The notes under the pieces: model-generated
What the model saw: only the letters and a program-made list of their open reading frames with translations
Told to the model about the DNA's origin: nothing
Database searches by the model: none
Shown: positions 24,157-36,391 of the stretch, piece after piece
How the letters are laid out: every line of letters starts with the position of its first letter
How positions within the stretch are numbered: the first letter of the stretch is position 1
Assembly (NCBI GenBank): GCA_018806915.1
Contig: JAGKQI010000039.1
Location: forward strand, 1 to 64,000
DNA length: 64,000 bases
DNA from: Phytophthora colocasiae
Lineage: Eukaryota > Oomycota > Peronosporomycetes > Peronosporales > Peronosporaceae
Direction of reading: 5' to 3'
Translations under genes and position numbers: made by a program

Positions 24157-25812
24157 TTAAGCATGTTCTACTGATTAGATGACGGGCCTTCCGGTCACGT
24201 CAAAGTGCGTAGTTCGGACGGTATCTCTACAGATATACGTAGCAGTTAGACACTTCAAAGTAAGAATTGGGTGTGATACAGAAGCGTTAATATGCACTTG
24301 AAATGTCACGTTACTCTGTTTTACCTTAGTTTTACCGCGAATGACATTATGTGCGCAAGGCATACAAACTACTACTACAACTATTACTACTATATACCTT
24401 CTGGGTATTGCTGCTTTCTGCACGGTGGTGGTCGTCAGTACATGACGCGCTGTTATGATGTACTGCACACCGGCCTTCGGCGGCTGGGGGATTTCGAACA
24501 ACAATAATATAAACATAAATATCGAACTCTCCGCAATAAATAAATACATAAATAAATAAATATATAATGTGCTCATAGAAACCAAAAAGTGTGTAATTTT
24601 AAGATCCCATAGTTTGCTATAGATTAACATCTATGACTTGGCATCATAACTGTATTTGCCGAATGACGGGCAAGGAACGCCTACGATCTAAAAGACAAGT
24701 GCCCCAAGAAGAAATGCGGCGCATGCCCACCCCGACCGCCCAAAACGACAGCAACAACCCCGCTGCTAGTACCTCGACTCGTTTGACGCCGTGCGAGCGC
24801 ATGCGCAAGCTGCTATCAGTCCAGAATGCCGGTACGGTCCTATAGTACTGATGACGGCGATACGCACGGCTGCTGAAATTGTACATGTGTGCATTTTTAC
24901 ATCGCCGAACCCAACTATATCACATTGACATATGTTTTCTAATCTATTTATCGCCAATCAGCATCGATAAGTTGCGTGTACCACAATACAAGCAATATCG
25001 GAATAGACAACATGTGCGCGACACATAGGCGACTACCTGGCGAATATTTATCCTACTTCACGGCACATTACGATTCTAACCAATCAACGTTTAGAAATGT
25101 TCTATCGTGAATACAAGCCATTACAACGGGAAACACGCGTAGTAGTAGGCGCACTACCTAACAATACAGGTACACACGCTTTCCCGCGATACACACCAGG
25201 TAGATGGTCGCGACATGGCCTGATTATGAGCACAAATACAGGTAACCAACATATATGTATAGTCAGTGCGTGTGTAGAAGTCGCGAGACGTATCATTTGT
25301 GTCGTACACGTCACTCACCCGACCCATAAATATGCTGCCTCGTTATTTTTTAAACGGTGGGAACTGCATGATGTTCGTACCGTACAAACATCTCTATAGC
25401 AGAGAAACAGAAACGCAAAATAGCAACAGATCAGGGTTTTGGCCTAGGGTTTTAGGTCCTCGTGGTCGTCTTTCACGTCCTTGTAGTCGTCGTTCAGGGC
25501 CTCGTAGCTGTCGTTTAGGTCATGATAGCCGTCCTTCAGCACTTAGCAGTCCTCGTCCAGCTCCTCATGGTCGTCCGACTGGTACAGGGCTGCAGAGCCA
25601 TCTTGTTTGGCAAGCGCCCATTGGTGGATACCCGAATTGTGCTTGTTTGGTACGCTTTCATTGGTAGATACTCGTCAGCGATCGGCGGATGACCGGCTAT
25701 TCTCGACATGTTACAGCATTAATTTGAGGCCTCACCTCGAACGACTTGCTCTAAGTCGAGATTCGAGGTAAGGCTTCAAATTTAACACCTTTCATCTGGT
25801 AGTCCTATATTG
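24157..25812 (+). repeat. Satellite unit U10 (A-type, first after copy 2)
   Basis: 1,656 bp. Marker set: TTCCGG, ACAGATATACGTAGCAG, CACACCGG, ACACACGC, GTCGTACACG, hairpin arm AGGCTTC. The same combination is found in U13 and U15, the first units after copies 3 and 4. It shares AGATCAGGG near 25428 with U15 but not U13. Confidence 0.97.
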
Positions 25813-27453
25813 TTAAGCATGTTCTACTGATTAGATGACGGGCCTTCCTGTCACGTCAAAGTGCGTAGTTCGGACGGTATCTCTACAGATATACGTATCA
25901 GTTAGACACTTCAAAGTAAGAATTGGGTGTGATACAGAAGCGTTAATATGCACTTGAAATGTCACGTTACTCTGTTTTACCTTAGTTTTACCGCGAATGA
26001 CATTATGTGCGCAAGGCATACAAACTACTACTACAACTACTACTACTATATACCTTTGGGTATTGCTGCTTTCTGCACGGTGGTGGTCGTCAGTACATGA
26101 CGCGCTGTTATGATGTACTGCATACCGGCCTTCGGCGGCTGGGGGATTTCGAACAACAATAATATAAACATAAATATCGAACTCTCCGCAATAAATAAAT
26201 ACATAAATAAATAAATATATAATGTGCTCATAGAAACCAAAAAGTGTGTAATTTTAAGATCCCATAGTTTGCTATAGATTAACATCTATGACTTGGCATC
26301 ATAACTGTATTTGCCGAATGACGGGCAAGGAACGCCTACGATCTAAAAGACAAGTGCCCCAAGAAGAAATGCGGCGCATGCCCACCCTGACCGCCCAAAA
26401 CGACAGCAACAACCCCGCTGCTAGTACCTCGACTCGTTTGACGCCGTGCGAGCGCATGCGCAAGCTGCTATCAGTCCAGAATGCCGGTACGGTCCTATAG
26501 TACTGATGACGGCGATACGCACGGCTGCTGAAATTGTACATGTGTGCATTTTTTACATCGCCGAACCCAACTATATCACATTGACATATGTTTTCTAATC
26601 TATTTATCGCCAATCAGCATCGATAAGTTGCGTGTACCACAATACAAGCAATATCGGAATAGACAACATGTGCGCGACACATAGGCGACTATTTATCCTA
26701 CTTCACGGCACATTACGATTCTAACCAATCAACGTTTAGAAATGTTCTATCGTGAATACAAGCCATTACAACGGGAAACACGCGTAGTAGTAGGCGCACT
26801 ACCTAACAATACAGGTACACGCTTTCCCGCGATACACACCAGGTAGATGGTCGCGACATGGCCTGATTATGAGCACAAATACAGGTAACCAACATATATG
26901 TATAGTCAGTGCGTGTGTAGAAGTCGCGAGACGTATCATTTGTGTCGACACGTCACTCACCCGACCCATAAATATGCTGCCTCGTTATTTTTTAAACGGT
27001 GGGAACTGCATGATGTTCGTACCGTACAAACATCTCTATAGCAGAGAAACAGAAACGCAAAATAGCAACAGACCAGGGTTTTGGCCTAGGGTTTTAGGTC
27101 CTCGTGGTCGTCTTTCACGTCCTTGTAGTCGTCGTTCAGGGCCTCGTAGCTGTCGTTTAGGTCATGATAGCCGTCCTTCAGCACTTAGCAGTCCTCGTCC
27201 AGCTCCTCATGGTCGTCCGACTGGTACAGGGCTGCAGAGCCATCTTGTTTGGCAAGCGCCCATTGGTGGATACCCGAATTGTGCTTGTTTGGTACGCTTT
27301 CATTGGTAGATACTGTCAGCGATCGGCGGATGACCGGCTATTCTCGACATGTTACAGCATTAAATTTGAGGCCTCACCTCGAACGACTTGCTCTAAGTCG
27401 AGATTCGAGGTAAGGCTTCAAATTTAACACCTTCATCTGGTAGTCCTATATTG
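25813..27453 (+). repeat. Satellite unit U11 (B-type)
   Basis: 1,641 bp, the shortest unit, owing to an 11-bp deletion (GGCGACTATTTATCC near 26684-26698; the usual CCTGGCGAATA is missing). B markers: GTATCAG near 25897, an all-ACT tract and CATACCGG near 26121. Confidence 0.97.
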
Positions 27454-29103
27454 TTAAGCATGTTCTACTGATTAGATGACGGGCCTTCCGGTCACGTCAA
27501 AGTGCGTAGTTCGGACGGTATCTCTACAAATATACGTATCAGTTAGACACTTCAAAGTAAGAATTGGGTGTGATACAGAAGCGTTAATATGCACTTGAAA
27601 TGTCACGTTACTCTGTTTTACCTTAGTTTTACCGCGAATGACATTATGTGCGCAAGGCATACAAACTACTACTACAACTACTACTACTATATACCTTCTG
27701 GGTATTGCTGCTTTCTGCACGGTGGTGGTCGTCAGTACATGACGCGCTGTTATGATGTACTGCATACCGGCCTTCGGCGGCTGGGGATTTCGAACAACAA
27801 TAATATAAACATAAATATCGAACTCTCCGCAATAAATAAATACATAAATAAATAAATATATAATGTGCTCATAGAAACCAAAAAGTGTGTAATTTTAAGA
27901 TCCCATAGTTTGCTATAGATTAACATCTATGACTTGGCATCATAACTGTATTTGCCGAATGACGGGCAAGGAACGCCTACGATCTAAAAGACAAGTGCCC
28001 CAAGAAGAAATGCGGCGCATGCCCACCCCGACCGCCCAAAACGACAGCAACAACCCCGCTGCTAGTACCTCGACTCGTTTGACGCCGTGCGAGCGCATGC
28101 GCAAGCTGCTATCAGTCCAGAATGCCGGTACGGTCCTATAGTACTGATGACGGCGATACGCACGGCTGCTGAAATTGTACATGTGTGCATTTTACATCGC
28201 CGAACCCAACTATATCACATTGACATATGTTTTCTAATCTATTTATCGCCAATCAGCATCGATAAGTTGCGTGTACCACAATACAAGCAATATCGGAATA
28301 GACAACATGTGCGCGACACATAGGCGACTACCTGGCGAATATTTATCCTACTTCACGGCACATTACGATTCTAACCAATCAACGTTTAGAAATGTTCTAT
28401 CGTGAATACAAGCCATTACAACGGGAAACACGCGTAGTAGTAGGCGCACTACCTAACAATACAGGTACACGCTTTCCCGCGATACACACCAGGTAGATGG
28501 TCGCGACATGGCCTGATTATGAGCACAAATACAGGTAACCAACATATATGTATAGTCAGTGCGTGTGTAGAAGTCGCGAGACGTATCATTTGTGTCGACA
28601 CGTCACCACCCGACCCATAAATATGCTGCCTCGTTATTTTTTAAACGGTGGGAACTGCATGATGTTCGTACCGTACAAACATCTCTATAGCAGAGAAACA
28701 GAAACGCAAAATAGCAACAGACCAGGGTTTTGGCCTAGGGTTTTAGGTCCTCGTGGTCGTCTTTCACGTCCTTGTAGTCGTCGTTCAGGGCCTCGTAGCT
28801 GTCGTTTAGGTCATGATAGCCGTCCTTCAGCACTTAGCAGTCCTCGTCCAGCTCCTCATGGTCGTCCGACTGGTACAGGGCTGCAGAGCCATCTTGTTTG
28901 GCAAGCGCCCATTGGTGGATACCCGAATTGTGCTTGTTTGGTACGCTTTCATTGGTAGATACTCGTCAGCGATCGGCGGATGACCGGCTATTCTCGACAT
29001 GCTACAGCATTAAATTTGAGGCCTCACCTCGAACGACTTGCTCTAAGTCGAGATTCGAGGTAAGGCCTCAAATTTAACACCTTCATCTGGTAGTCCTATA
29101 TTG
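27454..29103 (+). repeat. Satellite unit U12 (B-type), upstream flank of copy 3
   Basis: 1,650 bp. Full B-type markers (ACAAATATACGTATCAG, all-ACT tract, CATACCGG), GGGGATTT with one G lost, and hairpin arm AGGCCTC. The next TTAA at 29104-29107 is occupied by piggyBac copy 3. Confidence 0.97.
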
Positions 29104-29341
29104 TTAACCCTTATTCTCCCGTATTCTGTATTCTACAGAATAGGAAATATGAGAGTGCATAGTATTCGACAAGCTTCCCATCGGAGCCAACCCCCGCATC
29201 TAATCTTTTGTATTGTTTGGGGTTCGGGAAAATTCGCATAGAAAGACTGTGAGGGGAAGCTATGCACAGATAATTCCAAGTATAAAAGGAACGGTATAAA
29301 TGAGTGGGAGGTAGTGTCCGTCGAGCACTCCTCTCTTACAG

Positions 29342-32187
29342 ATGAACGAGTTCGACGGCCCCACGAAGCGGTTCCGGAAGCTGTGGTCGAAGCTTACAGC
29401 AGCAGGATGGAAGGCGCGAAAACCTTCAGGTCTGAGTGACGACCACACATACCTCAGACCAGGAGTGTCAGGGCGGCTAACAGCCCTGCTTAGAGGCACG
29501 GACTTCTTCGTTGGTGAGTACCATGCGTTGAAAATGAGTTTGCGACGTCTGATGAGTCGTTATGTGTGCCCAGGTACCGAGGAGCTTACTGAGTATGCCC
29601 GAAGAGCTGGAATAGTCGATGATGAGGGTCCAGTACTTATTGCAGCAAGTTCAAGTACACCGTTGTGTGCATGCCGTGACGGTGGCATCAGAACGGACCG
29701 CTACTCCAGCTGTTTCAGCGCAGCCAAGTCGTGCGTGTGCTGTTCCGGAGGATACAGAATTGCCAAGCCGTGTGCGAGCTGTTCCGGAGGATACAGAATT
29801 GCCAAGCCGTGTGCGAGCTGTTTCGGAGTCTACAGAATTGCCAAGCCGTGCGCGAGCTGTTCCGGAGGCTACAGAATTGCCAAGCCGTGTGCGAGCTGTT
29901 CCGGAGGCTACAGAATTAATGGACGTTGAAGCTGGAGATTACGATGCACTGGATGCTTTTGATGATGGCGCGTTCTTAGATGCTATGCGTCGAGAAGTTC
30001 TGTTTGGGAGCACCGCAGCTGACGACGTTAACTTGTGTCGACCTGGATCTGTTGCGGAACACCTATCCGAGGATGAGGATGGAGACGAGGATGGTGCGCT
30101 GAGGAGTGGTGGTGAAGATGAAGGCAGCGGCAACGACAGCAGTGACTTCAGTTCCGAGGAAGACGAACCTGAGCCTACCTTCGAGACAACGGAGGAGGAG
30201 CTACGAGAGCTGACCAGCAGTGGGTGGACAGCCTATGACGCTGCTCATTGCGGTAAGTCTGTACGCTACAGAATACGGTGTTGCACGCTATACTAATTCT
30301 GTATTATGTATTTTACAATGCAGGTATAAGCTTCAGATGAGTGCAGCCGGAGATTACTATGACGGTCCTTGGGGTCCAACACGTTCAGCACTCGCATTTG
30401 CTGACTCACCGCTAGGTCTTTCTTCTACTTCCTGCCGAAAAACTTTGGATCCGCATTGCCGAGGAATCCAATCTGTATCGAACGCAGCTGATACCACAGC
30501 TAGCGCAACAGCGTCGCGAATCACTGCTCAAGCAGCAAGCCAAGGACCCAAGAAAGTCTGTGCCCCCATTATCAGAGTTGGATGCAGAGTTTCGCCGCTT
30601 TCAACCTATCAAACCCCATGAAATCGTCCATGTTGTGGCCCTTCTAATGGCCCGAGCTATCGCTCCAGTTCGGGACGGTTTATCCAAGCACTGGTCAACT
30701 TCGGAAGATGGTGCAGTTCCACGGGGAACGTTCTCGCGGTACATGAAACGAGCTCGCTTCGAAGCCATCACTCGATTTCTTCACTTTAGCAACAACGAGG
30801 ATGCTGACGCTGTCCACGACAAGGCGTGGAAGATTCGACCAGTGTTGCAAGCTGTGGAGAAAACCTTCCGCCGTGGCTACCGCCTCGGCCGCTGCATCTC
30901 TTTTGATGAAGGTATGGTGCCGAACCGGTCGCGGTTCAATCCGATCAAGGTGTATATGAAGGATAAACCTTCAAAGTGGGGTACCAAGTTCTATCTGACA
31001 TGCTGTGCTGAAACTGCCTATTGCGCTCGGTAATGTGGTCTATTCTGTATTATCCGTAAGAGGAGACATGGTGTAAACTAACAACCGTGTGTGTATTCTG
31101 GATTGTACTGAATAGCATTGAGGTGTATTGCGGGAAGAAGAATAAAGGCAAGAAGGAACAAAATGTCGGCCCTAAAGCTGTTGTTCGCAACATTACGAAA
31201 GCACTACGTGGACAGCCATATAAGCGCCTGATCATCACCGACAACTACTACTCCTCCATTCAGTTGTCTATCAAATTATACAATATGGGGCTCTACCACG
31301 TGGGGACTGTCAGGAAGTCGCGTCTCGGCTGGTGCCCAGACATCGAGTACAGCCAAAACAAAAGACCAAAGACTATTCCAAGAGGTCAGTATCGCATTGC
31401 CCACTCCAGGCAGTACCCGTACCTGGTTGCGCTCGCGTGGATGGACTCCAAGCCGGTAAACATGATCGCCACGGGGTGCAGCACACACCAGACCACCGTC
31501 AACCGGAGAGAAAAGGACGGCTCCGTCACAGTCACGCCGTGTCCGCAGCTGGTCGTGGATTACGCCGAAGGCATGGGAGGTGTCGACGTCCACGATCAGC
31601 TGCGCTTGCAGCGGTACTCACTGCAGAAGTGTGTGGCTTTCAAGAAATATTACAAGCAGCTATTCCTCGGGATTGTTGACATGGCCCTGGTGAACGGGTT
31701 TATCGTGCACAATATTGCCAAGAAGCGCGACGATGAGAAACCCACTCCACATGCCTGTTTCCTGCGGCGCTTACACAAAGACTTGCTAGCATTGCGAGAC
31801 GTGCATTTTGACACATACCCTGTCGCGGAGGACTTAGTGGCAGGACCAGTGGCCCGAGGCGACCACGCCTTGGTCAACACTAACAACCGCTACAAAACTG
31901 AAACGCAGTCGAAACGTCGCCAACATCTTTGCAAGGTGTGCTCGGCTCACAAAAGTGGAAAATCGTTTGAAACAAGCTATTTTTGCCCGACATGCAGCCA
32001 TTACTTCGGCGGACGCGTTCCGCTATGCCCCAAGGTCCGTCGCCTAGCGGAAGGAAACACTCTCTCCTGTGCCCAGATATGGCACGACGTATGGAATGAT
32101 GGCCGCAACATCCCCGCACACCTCAACGAGATCCGCTTCAGGAAGGAGAAGCGCAAGCGATCAGAGACGAACGACGAGGAGAGTTAG
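29342..32187 (+). pseudogene. piggyBac transposase, copy 3 (exon 3 intact, exons 1-2 frameshifted)
   Basis: Exons 29342-30252, 30324-31029, 31116-32187. Exon 1 lacks 2 bp near 29661. Exon 2 has 2 extra bp near 30328, creating an early stop, and single-base losses near 30420 and 30438. Exon 3 is fully open and carries the second catalytic Asp (IITDNYYSS, D582), the GGVDVHDQ motif with D697 and D700, and the C-terminal finger CKVC...CPTC...C (C812, C815, C830, C833, C844), with further Cys and His downstream. Numbering is for the composite 896-residue product, much longer than the usual ~600 for the family because of the N-terminal additions. The spacing of the Asp residues (83 and 115) is close to that of classical piggyBac (78 and 101). 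Confidence 0.9.
29724..29918 (+). repeat. 39-bp coding minisatellite, copy 3
   Basis: Five 39-bp repeats, the same number as copy 2 and nearly identical. Because of the upstream 2-bp loss, a ribosome starting at 29342 would read them in a different but still open frame. Confidence 0.93.
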
Positions 32188-32839
32188 GAGAACGAGGAGA
32201 GTAAAGAAAATGAAGAAATCTGAGAGAAAGAAGGGGGTGGGCAAAGAGAACTAAATGAATACACATTGATTGCATGTTGTGTTCGAATACTATTCCTACA
32301 TTGGTTTTCATCGAAGCTTACACCTCGCGCCTTTAGTGTGCTTCTTACGGGTCACGCTTTGGCGTTGTCGCGCCACGAATGTACGTCTAGCGCGATCGAG
32401 CAACTACCAGCAATATCCAAAGCGCTTTCTGCGCAGAAATGAACGCAACGCAGAAGGAAGAATTGCCCAGTTCCTTCCGCTATCCCTCCAAGTTAGGAAC
32501 TGGGCAAATTTTTCCTCTGCGTCCTACGAGCTGAACGTACAACCACTCATCTCGACACAGCAATGCTAACAACTTCGACAGGAGTTGTCGAAGCACAGGT
32601 TTTCATCATCGTTGAAGATCACCGAGAACCAATGGGGTCGGTGTACTTCAGCGAATGTTTTTCATAGAGGTGGCTGGATTGCATGTTTTCTGCTTCAAAA
32701 TTGCGTGGAGAGGACAAATGCCTGCCCTATTGCCGAAGAGGGCTTGAACCCCACTATTTTGTTGGGTTGACTGCGCATACTTTAACGAAATGAAATTCTA
32801 ATTCTGTATGATACAGAATATGGGGCGGGACGCAAGGGG

Positions 32840-34495
32840 TTAAGCATGTTCTACTGATTAGATGACGGGCCTTCCGGTCACGTCAAAGTGCGTAGTTCGG
32901 ACGGTATCTCTACAGATATACGTAGCAGTTAGACACTTCAAAGTAAGAATTGGGTGTGATACAGAAGCGTTAATATGCACTTGAAATGTCACGTTACTCT
33001 GTTTTACCTTAGTTTTACCGCGAATGACATTATGTGCGCAAGGCATACAAACTACTACTACAACTATTACTACTATATACCTTCTGGGTATTGCTGCTTT
33101 CTGCACGGTGGTGGTCGTCAGTACATGACGCGCTGTTATGATGTACTGCACACCGGCCTTCGGCGGCTGGGGGATTTCGAACAACAATAATATAAACATA
33201 AATATCGAACTCTCCGCAATAAATAAATACATAAATAAATAAATATATAATGTGCTCATAGAAACCAAAAAGTGTGTAATTTTAAGATCCCATAGTTTGC
33301 TATAGATTAACATCTATGACTTGGCATCATAACTGTATTTGCCGAATGACGGGCAAGGAACGCCTACGATCTAAAAGACAAGTGCCCCAAGAAGAAATGC
33401 GGCGCATGCCCACCCCGACCGCCCAAAACGACAGCAACAACCCCGCTGCTAGTACCTCGACTCGTTTGACGCCGTGCGAGCGCATGCGCAAGCTGCTATC
33501 AGTCCAGAATGCCGGTACGGTCCTATAGTACTGATGACGGCGATACGCACGGCTGCTGAAATTGTACATGTGTGCATTTTTACATCGCCGAACCCAACTA
33601 TATCACATTGACATATGTTTTCTAATCTATTTATCGCCAATCAGCATCGATAAGTTGCGTGTACCACAATACAAGCAATATCGGAATAGACAACATGTGC
33701 GCGACACATAGGCGACTACCTGGCGAATATTTATCCTACTTCACGGCACATTACGATTCTAACCAATCAACGTTTAGAAATGTTCTATCGTGAATACAAG
33801 CCATTACAACGGGAAACACGCGTAGTAGTAGGCGCACTACCTAACAATACAGGTACACACGCTTTCCCGCGATACACACCAGGTAGATGGTCGCGACATG
33901 GCCTGATTATGAGCACAAATACAGGTAACCAACATATATGTATAGTCAGTGCGTGTGTAGAAGTCGCGAGACGTATCATTTGTGTCGTACACGTCACTCA
34001 CCCGACCCATAAATATGCTGCCTCGTTATTTTTTAAACGGTGGGAACTGCATGATGTTCGTACCGTACAAACATCTCTATAGCAGAGAAACAGAAACGCA
34101 AAATAGCAACAGACCAGGGTTTTGGCCTAGGGTTTTAGGTCCTCGTGGTCGTCTTTCACGTCCTTGTAGTCGTCGTTCAGGGCCTCGTAGCTGTCGTTTA
34201 GGTCATGATAGCCGTCCTTCAGCACTTAGCAGTCCTCGTCCAGCTCCTCATGGTCGTCCGACTGGTACAGGGCTGCAGAGCCATCTTGTTTGGCAAGCGC
34301 CCATTGGTGGATACCCGAATTGTGCTTGTTTGGTACGCTTTCATTGGTAGATACTCGTCAGCGATCGGCGGATGACCGGCTATTCTCGACATGCTACAGC
34401 ATTAAATTTGAGGCCTCACCTCGAACGACTTGCTCTAAGTCGAGATTCGAGGTAAGGCTTCAAATTTAACACCTTCATCTGGTAGTCCTATATTG
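32840..34495 (+). repeat. Satellite unit U13 (A-type, first after copy 3)
   Basis: 1,656 bp. Same marker combination as U10 and U15, except for AGACCAGGG rather than AGATCAGGG near 34110. Confidence 0.97.
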
Positions 34496-36155
34496 TTAAG
34501 CATGTTCTACTGATTAGATGACGGGCCTTCCGGTCACGTCAAAGTGCGTAGTTCGGACGGTATCTCTACAAATATACGTATCAGTTAGACACTTCAAAGT
34601 AAGAATTGGGTGTGATACAGAAGCGTTAATATGCACTTGAAATGTCACGTTACTCTGTTTTACCTTAGTTTTACCGCGAATGACATTATGTGCGCAAGGC
34701 ATACAAACTACTACTACAACTACTACTACTATATACCTTCTGGGTATTGCTGCTTTCTGCACGGTGGTGGTCGTCAGTACATGACGCGCTGTTATGATGT
34801 ACTGCATACCGGCCTTCGGCGGCTGGGGGATTTCGAACAACAATAATATAAACATAAATATCGAACTCTCCGCAATAAATAAATACATAAATAAATAAAT
34901 ATATAATGTGCTCATAGAAACCAAAAAGTGTGTAATTTTAAGATCCCATAGTTTGCTATAGATTAACATCTATGACTTGGCATCATAACTGTATTTGCCG
35001 AATGACGGGCAAGGAACGCCTACGATCTAAAAAAGACAAGTGCCCCAAGAAGAAATGCGGCGCATGCCCACCCCGACCGCCCAAAACGACAGCAACAACC
35101 CCGCTGCTAGTACCTCGACTCGTTTGACGCCGTGCGAGCGCATGCGCAAGCTGCTATCAGTCCAGAATGCCGGTACGGTCCTATAGTACTGATGACGGCG
35201 ATACGCACGGCTGCTGAAATTGTACATGTGTGCATTTTTTACATCGCCGAACCCAACTATATCACATTGACATATGTTTTCTAATCTATTTATCGCCAAT
35301 CAGCATCGATAAGTTGCGTGTACCACAATACAAGCAATATCGGAATAGACAACATGTGCGCGACACATAGGCGACTACCTGGCGAATATTTATCCTACTT
35401 CACGGCACATTACGATTCTAACCAATCAACGTTTAGAAATGTTCTATCGTGAATACAAGCCATTACAACGGGAAACACGCGTAGTAGTAGGCGCACTACC
35501 TAACAATACAGGTACACGCTTTCCCGCGATACACACCAGGTAGATGGTCGCGACATGGCCTGATTATGAGCACAAATACAGGTAACCAACATATATGTAT
35601 AGTCAGTGCGTGTGTAGAAGTCGCGAGACGTATCATTTGTGTCGTACACGTCACTCACCCGACCCATAAATATGCTGCCTCGTTTTTTTTTAACGGTGGG
35701 AACTGCATGATGTTCGTACCGTACAAACATCTCTATAGCAGAGAAACAGAAACGCAAAATAGCAACAGACCAGGGTTTTGGCCTAGGGTTTTAGGTCCTC
35801 GTGGTCGTCTTTCACGTCCTTGTAGTCGTCGTTCAGGGCCTCGTAGCTGTCGTTTAGGTCATGATAGCCGTCCTTCAGCACTTAGCAGTCCTCGTCCAGC
35901 TCCTCATGGTCGTCCGACTGGTACAGGGCTGCAGAGCCATCTTGTTTGGCAAGCGCCCATTGGTGGATACCCGAATTGTGCTTGTTTGGTACGCTTTCAT
36001 TGGTAGATACTCGTCAGCGATCGGCGGATGACCGGCTATTCTCGACATGTTAAAGAGCATTAAATTCTGGAGGCCTCACCTCGAACGACTTGCTCTAAGT
36101 CGAGATTCGAGGTAAGGCCTCAAATTTAACACCTTCATCTGGTAGTCCTATATTG
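34496..36155 (+). repeat. Satellite unit U14 (B-type), upstream flank of copy 4
   Basis: 1,660 bp, full B-type markers. Private changes: CTAAAAAAGAC near 35028, an expanded T run near 35683, and a damaged hairpin start near 36051-36070 (TTAAAGAGCATTAAATTCTGG), which disrupts the outer stem. Confidence 0.97.
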
Positions 36156-36391
36156 TTAACCCTTATTCTCCCTGTATTCTGTATTCTACAGAATAGGAAA
36201 TATGAGAGTGCATAGTATTCGACAAGCTTCCCATCGGAGCCAACCCCGCATCTAATCTTTGTATTGTTTGGGGTTCGGGAAAATTCGCATAGAAAGACTG
36301 TGAGGGGAAGCTATGCACAGATAATTCCAAGTATAAAAGGAACGGTATAAATGAGTGGGAGGTAGTGTCCGTCGAGCACTCCCTCTTACAG

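Larger units (their letters stand above)
29108..32839 (+). mobile_element. piggyBac-family DNA transposon, copy 3
   Basis: 3,732 bp between TTAA at 29104-29107 and 32840-32843, in the same orientation and unit position as copies 1, 2 and 4. Left palindrome 29123-29141; right palindrome 32801-32819 with both half-sites intact. It differs from copy 2 by scattered substitutions and small indels. One of these replaces CTCATGTT with CTTTGGCGTT near 32358. Confidence 0.97.

Noticed and set aside
24470..24500. Possible RNA polymerase III B box (minus-strand GTTCGAAATCC) suggesting a SINE origin of the unit
   Set aside because: One base too long for the consensus, and no A box or tRNA-like fold could be placed at the proper distance.
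24175..24630. 151-codon minus-strand open frame repeated in many satellite units
   Set aside because: Its hydrophobic runs are translations of the AATA-rich and ACT trinucleotide tracts, it is shortened or broken by single-base indels in other units, and no domain is recognisable.
24633..24845. 70-codon plus-strand open frame present in most units
   Set aside because: Identity between units follows from recent amplification of the satellite; indel variants in U5, U7-U9, U14, U18 and U21 change the frame freely, which argues against coding constraint.
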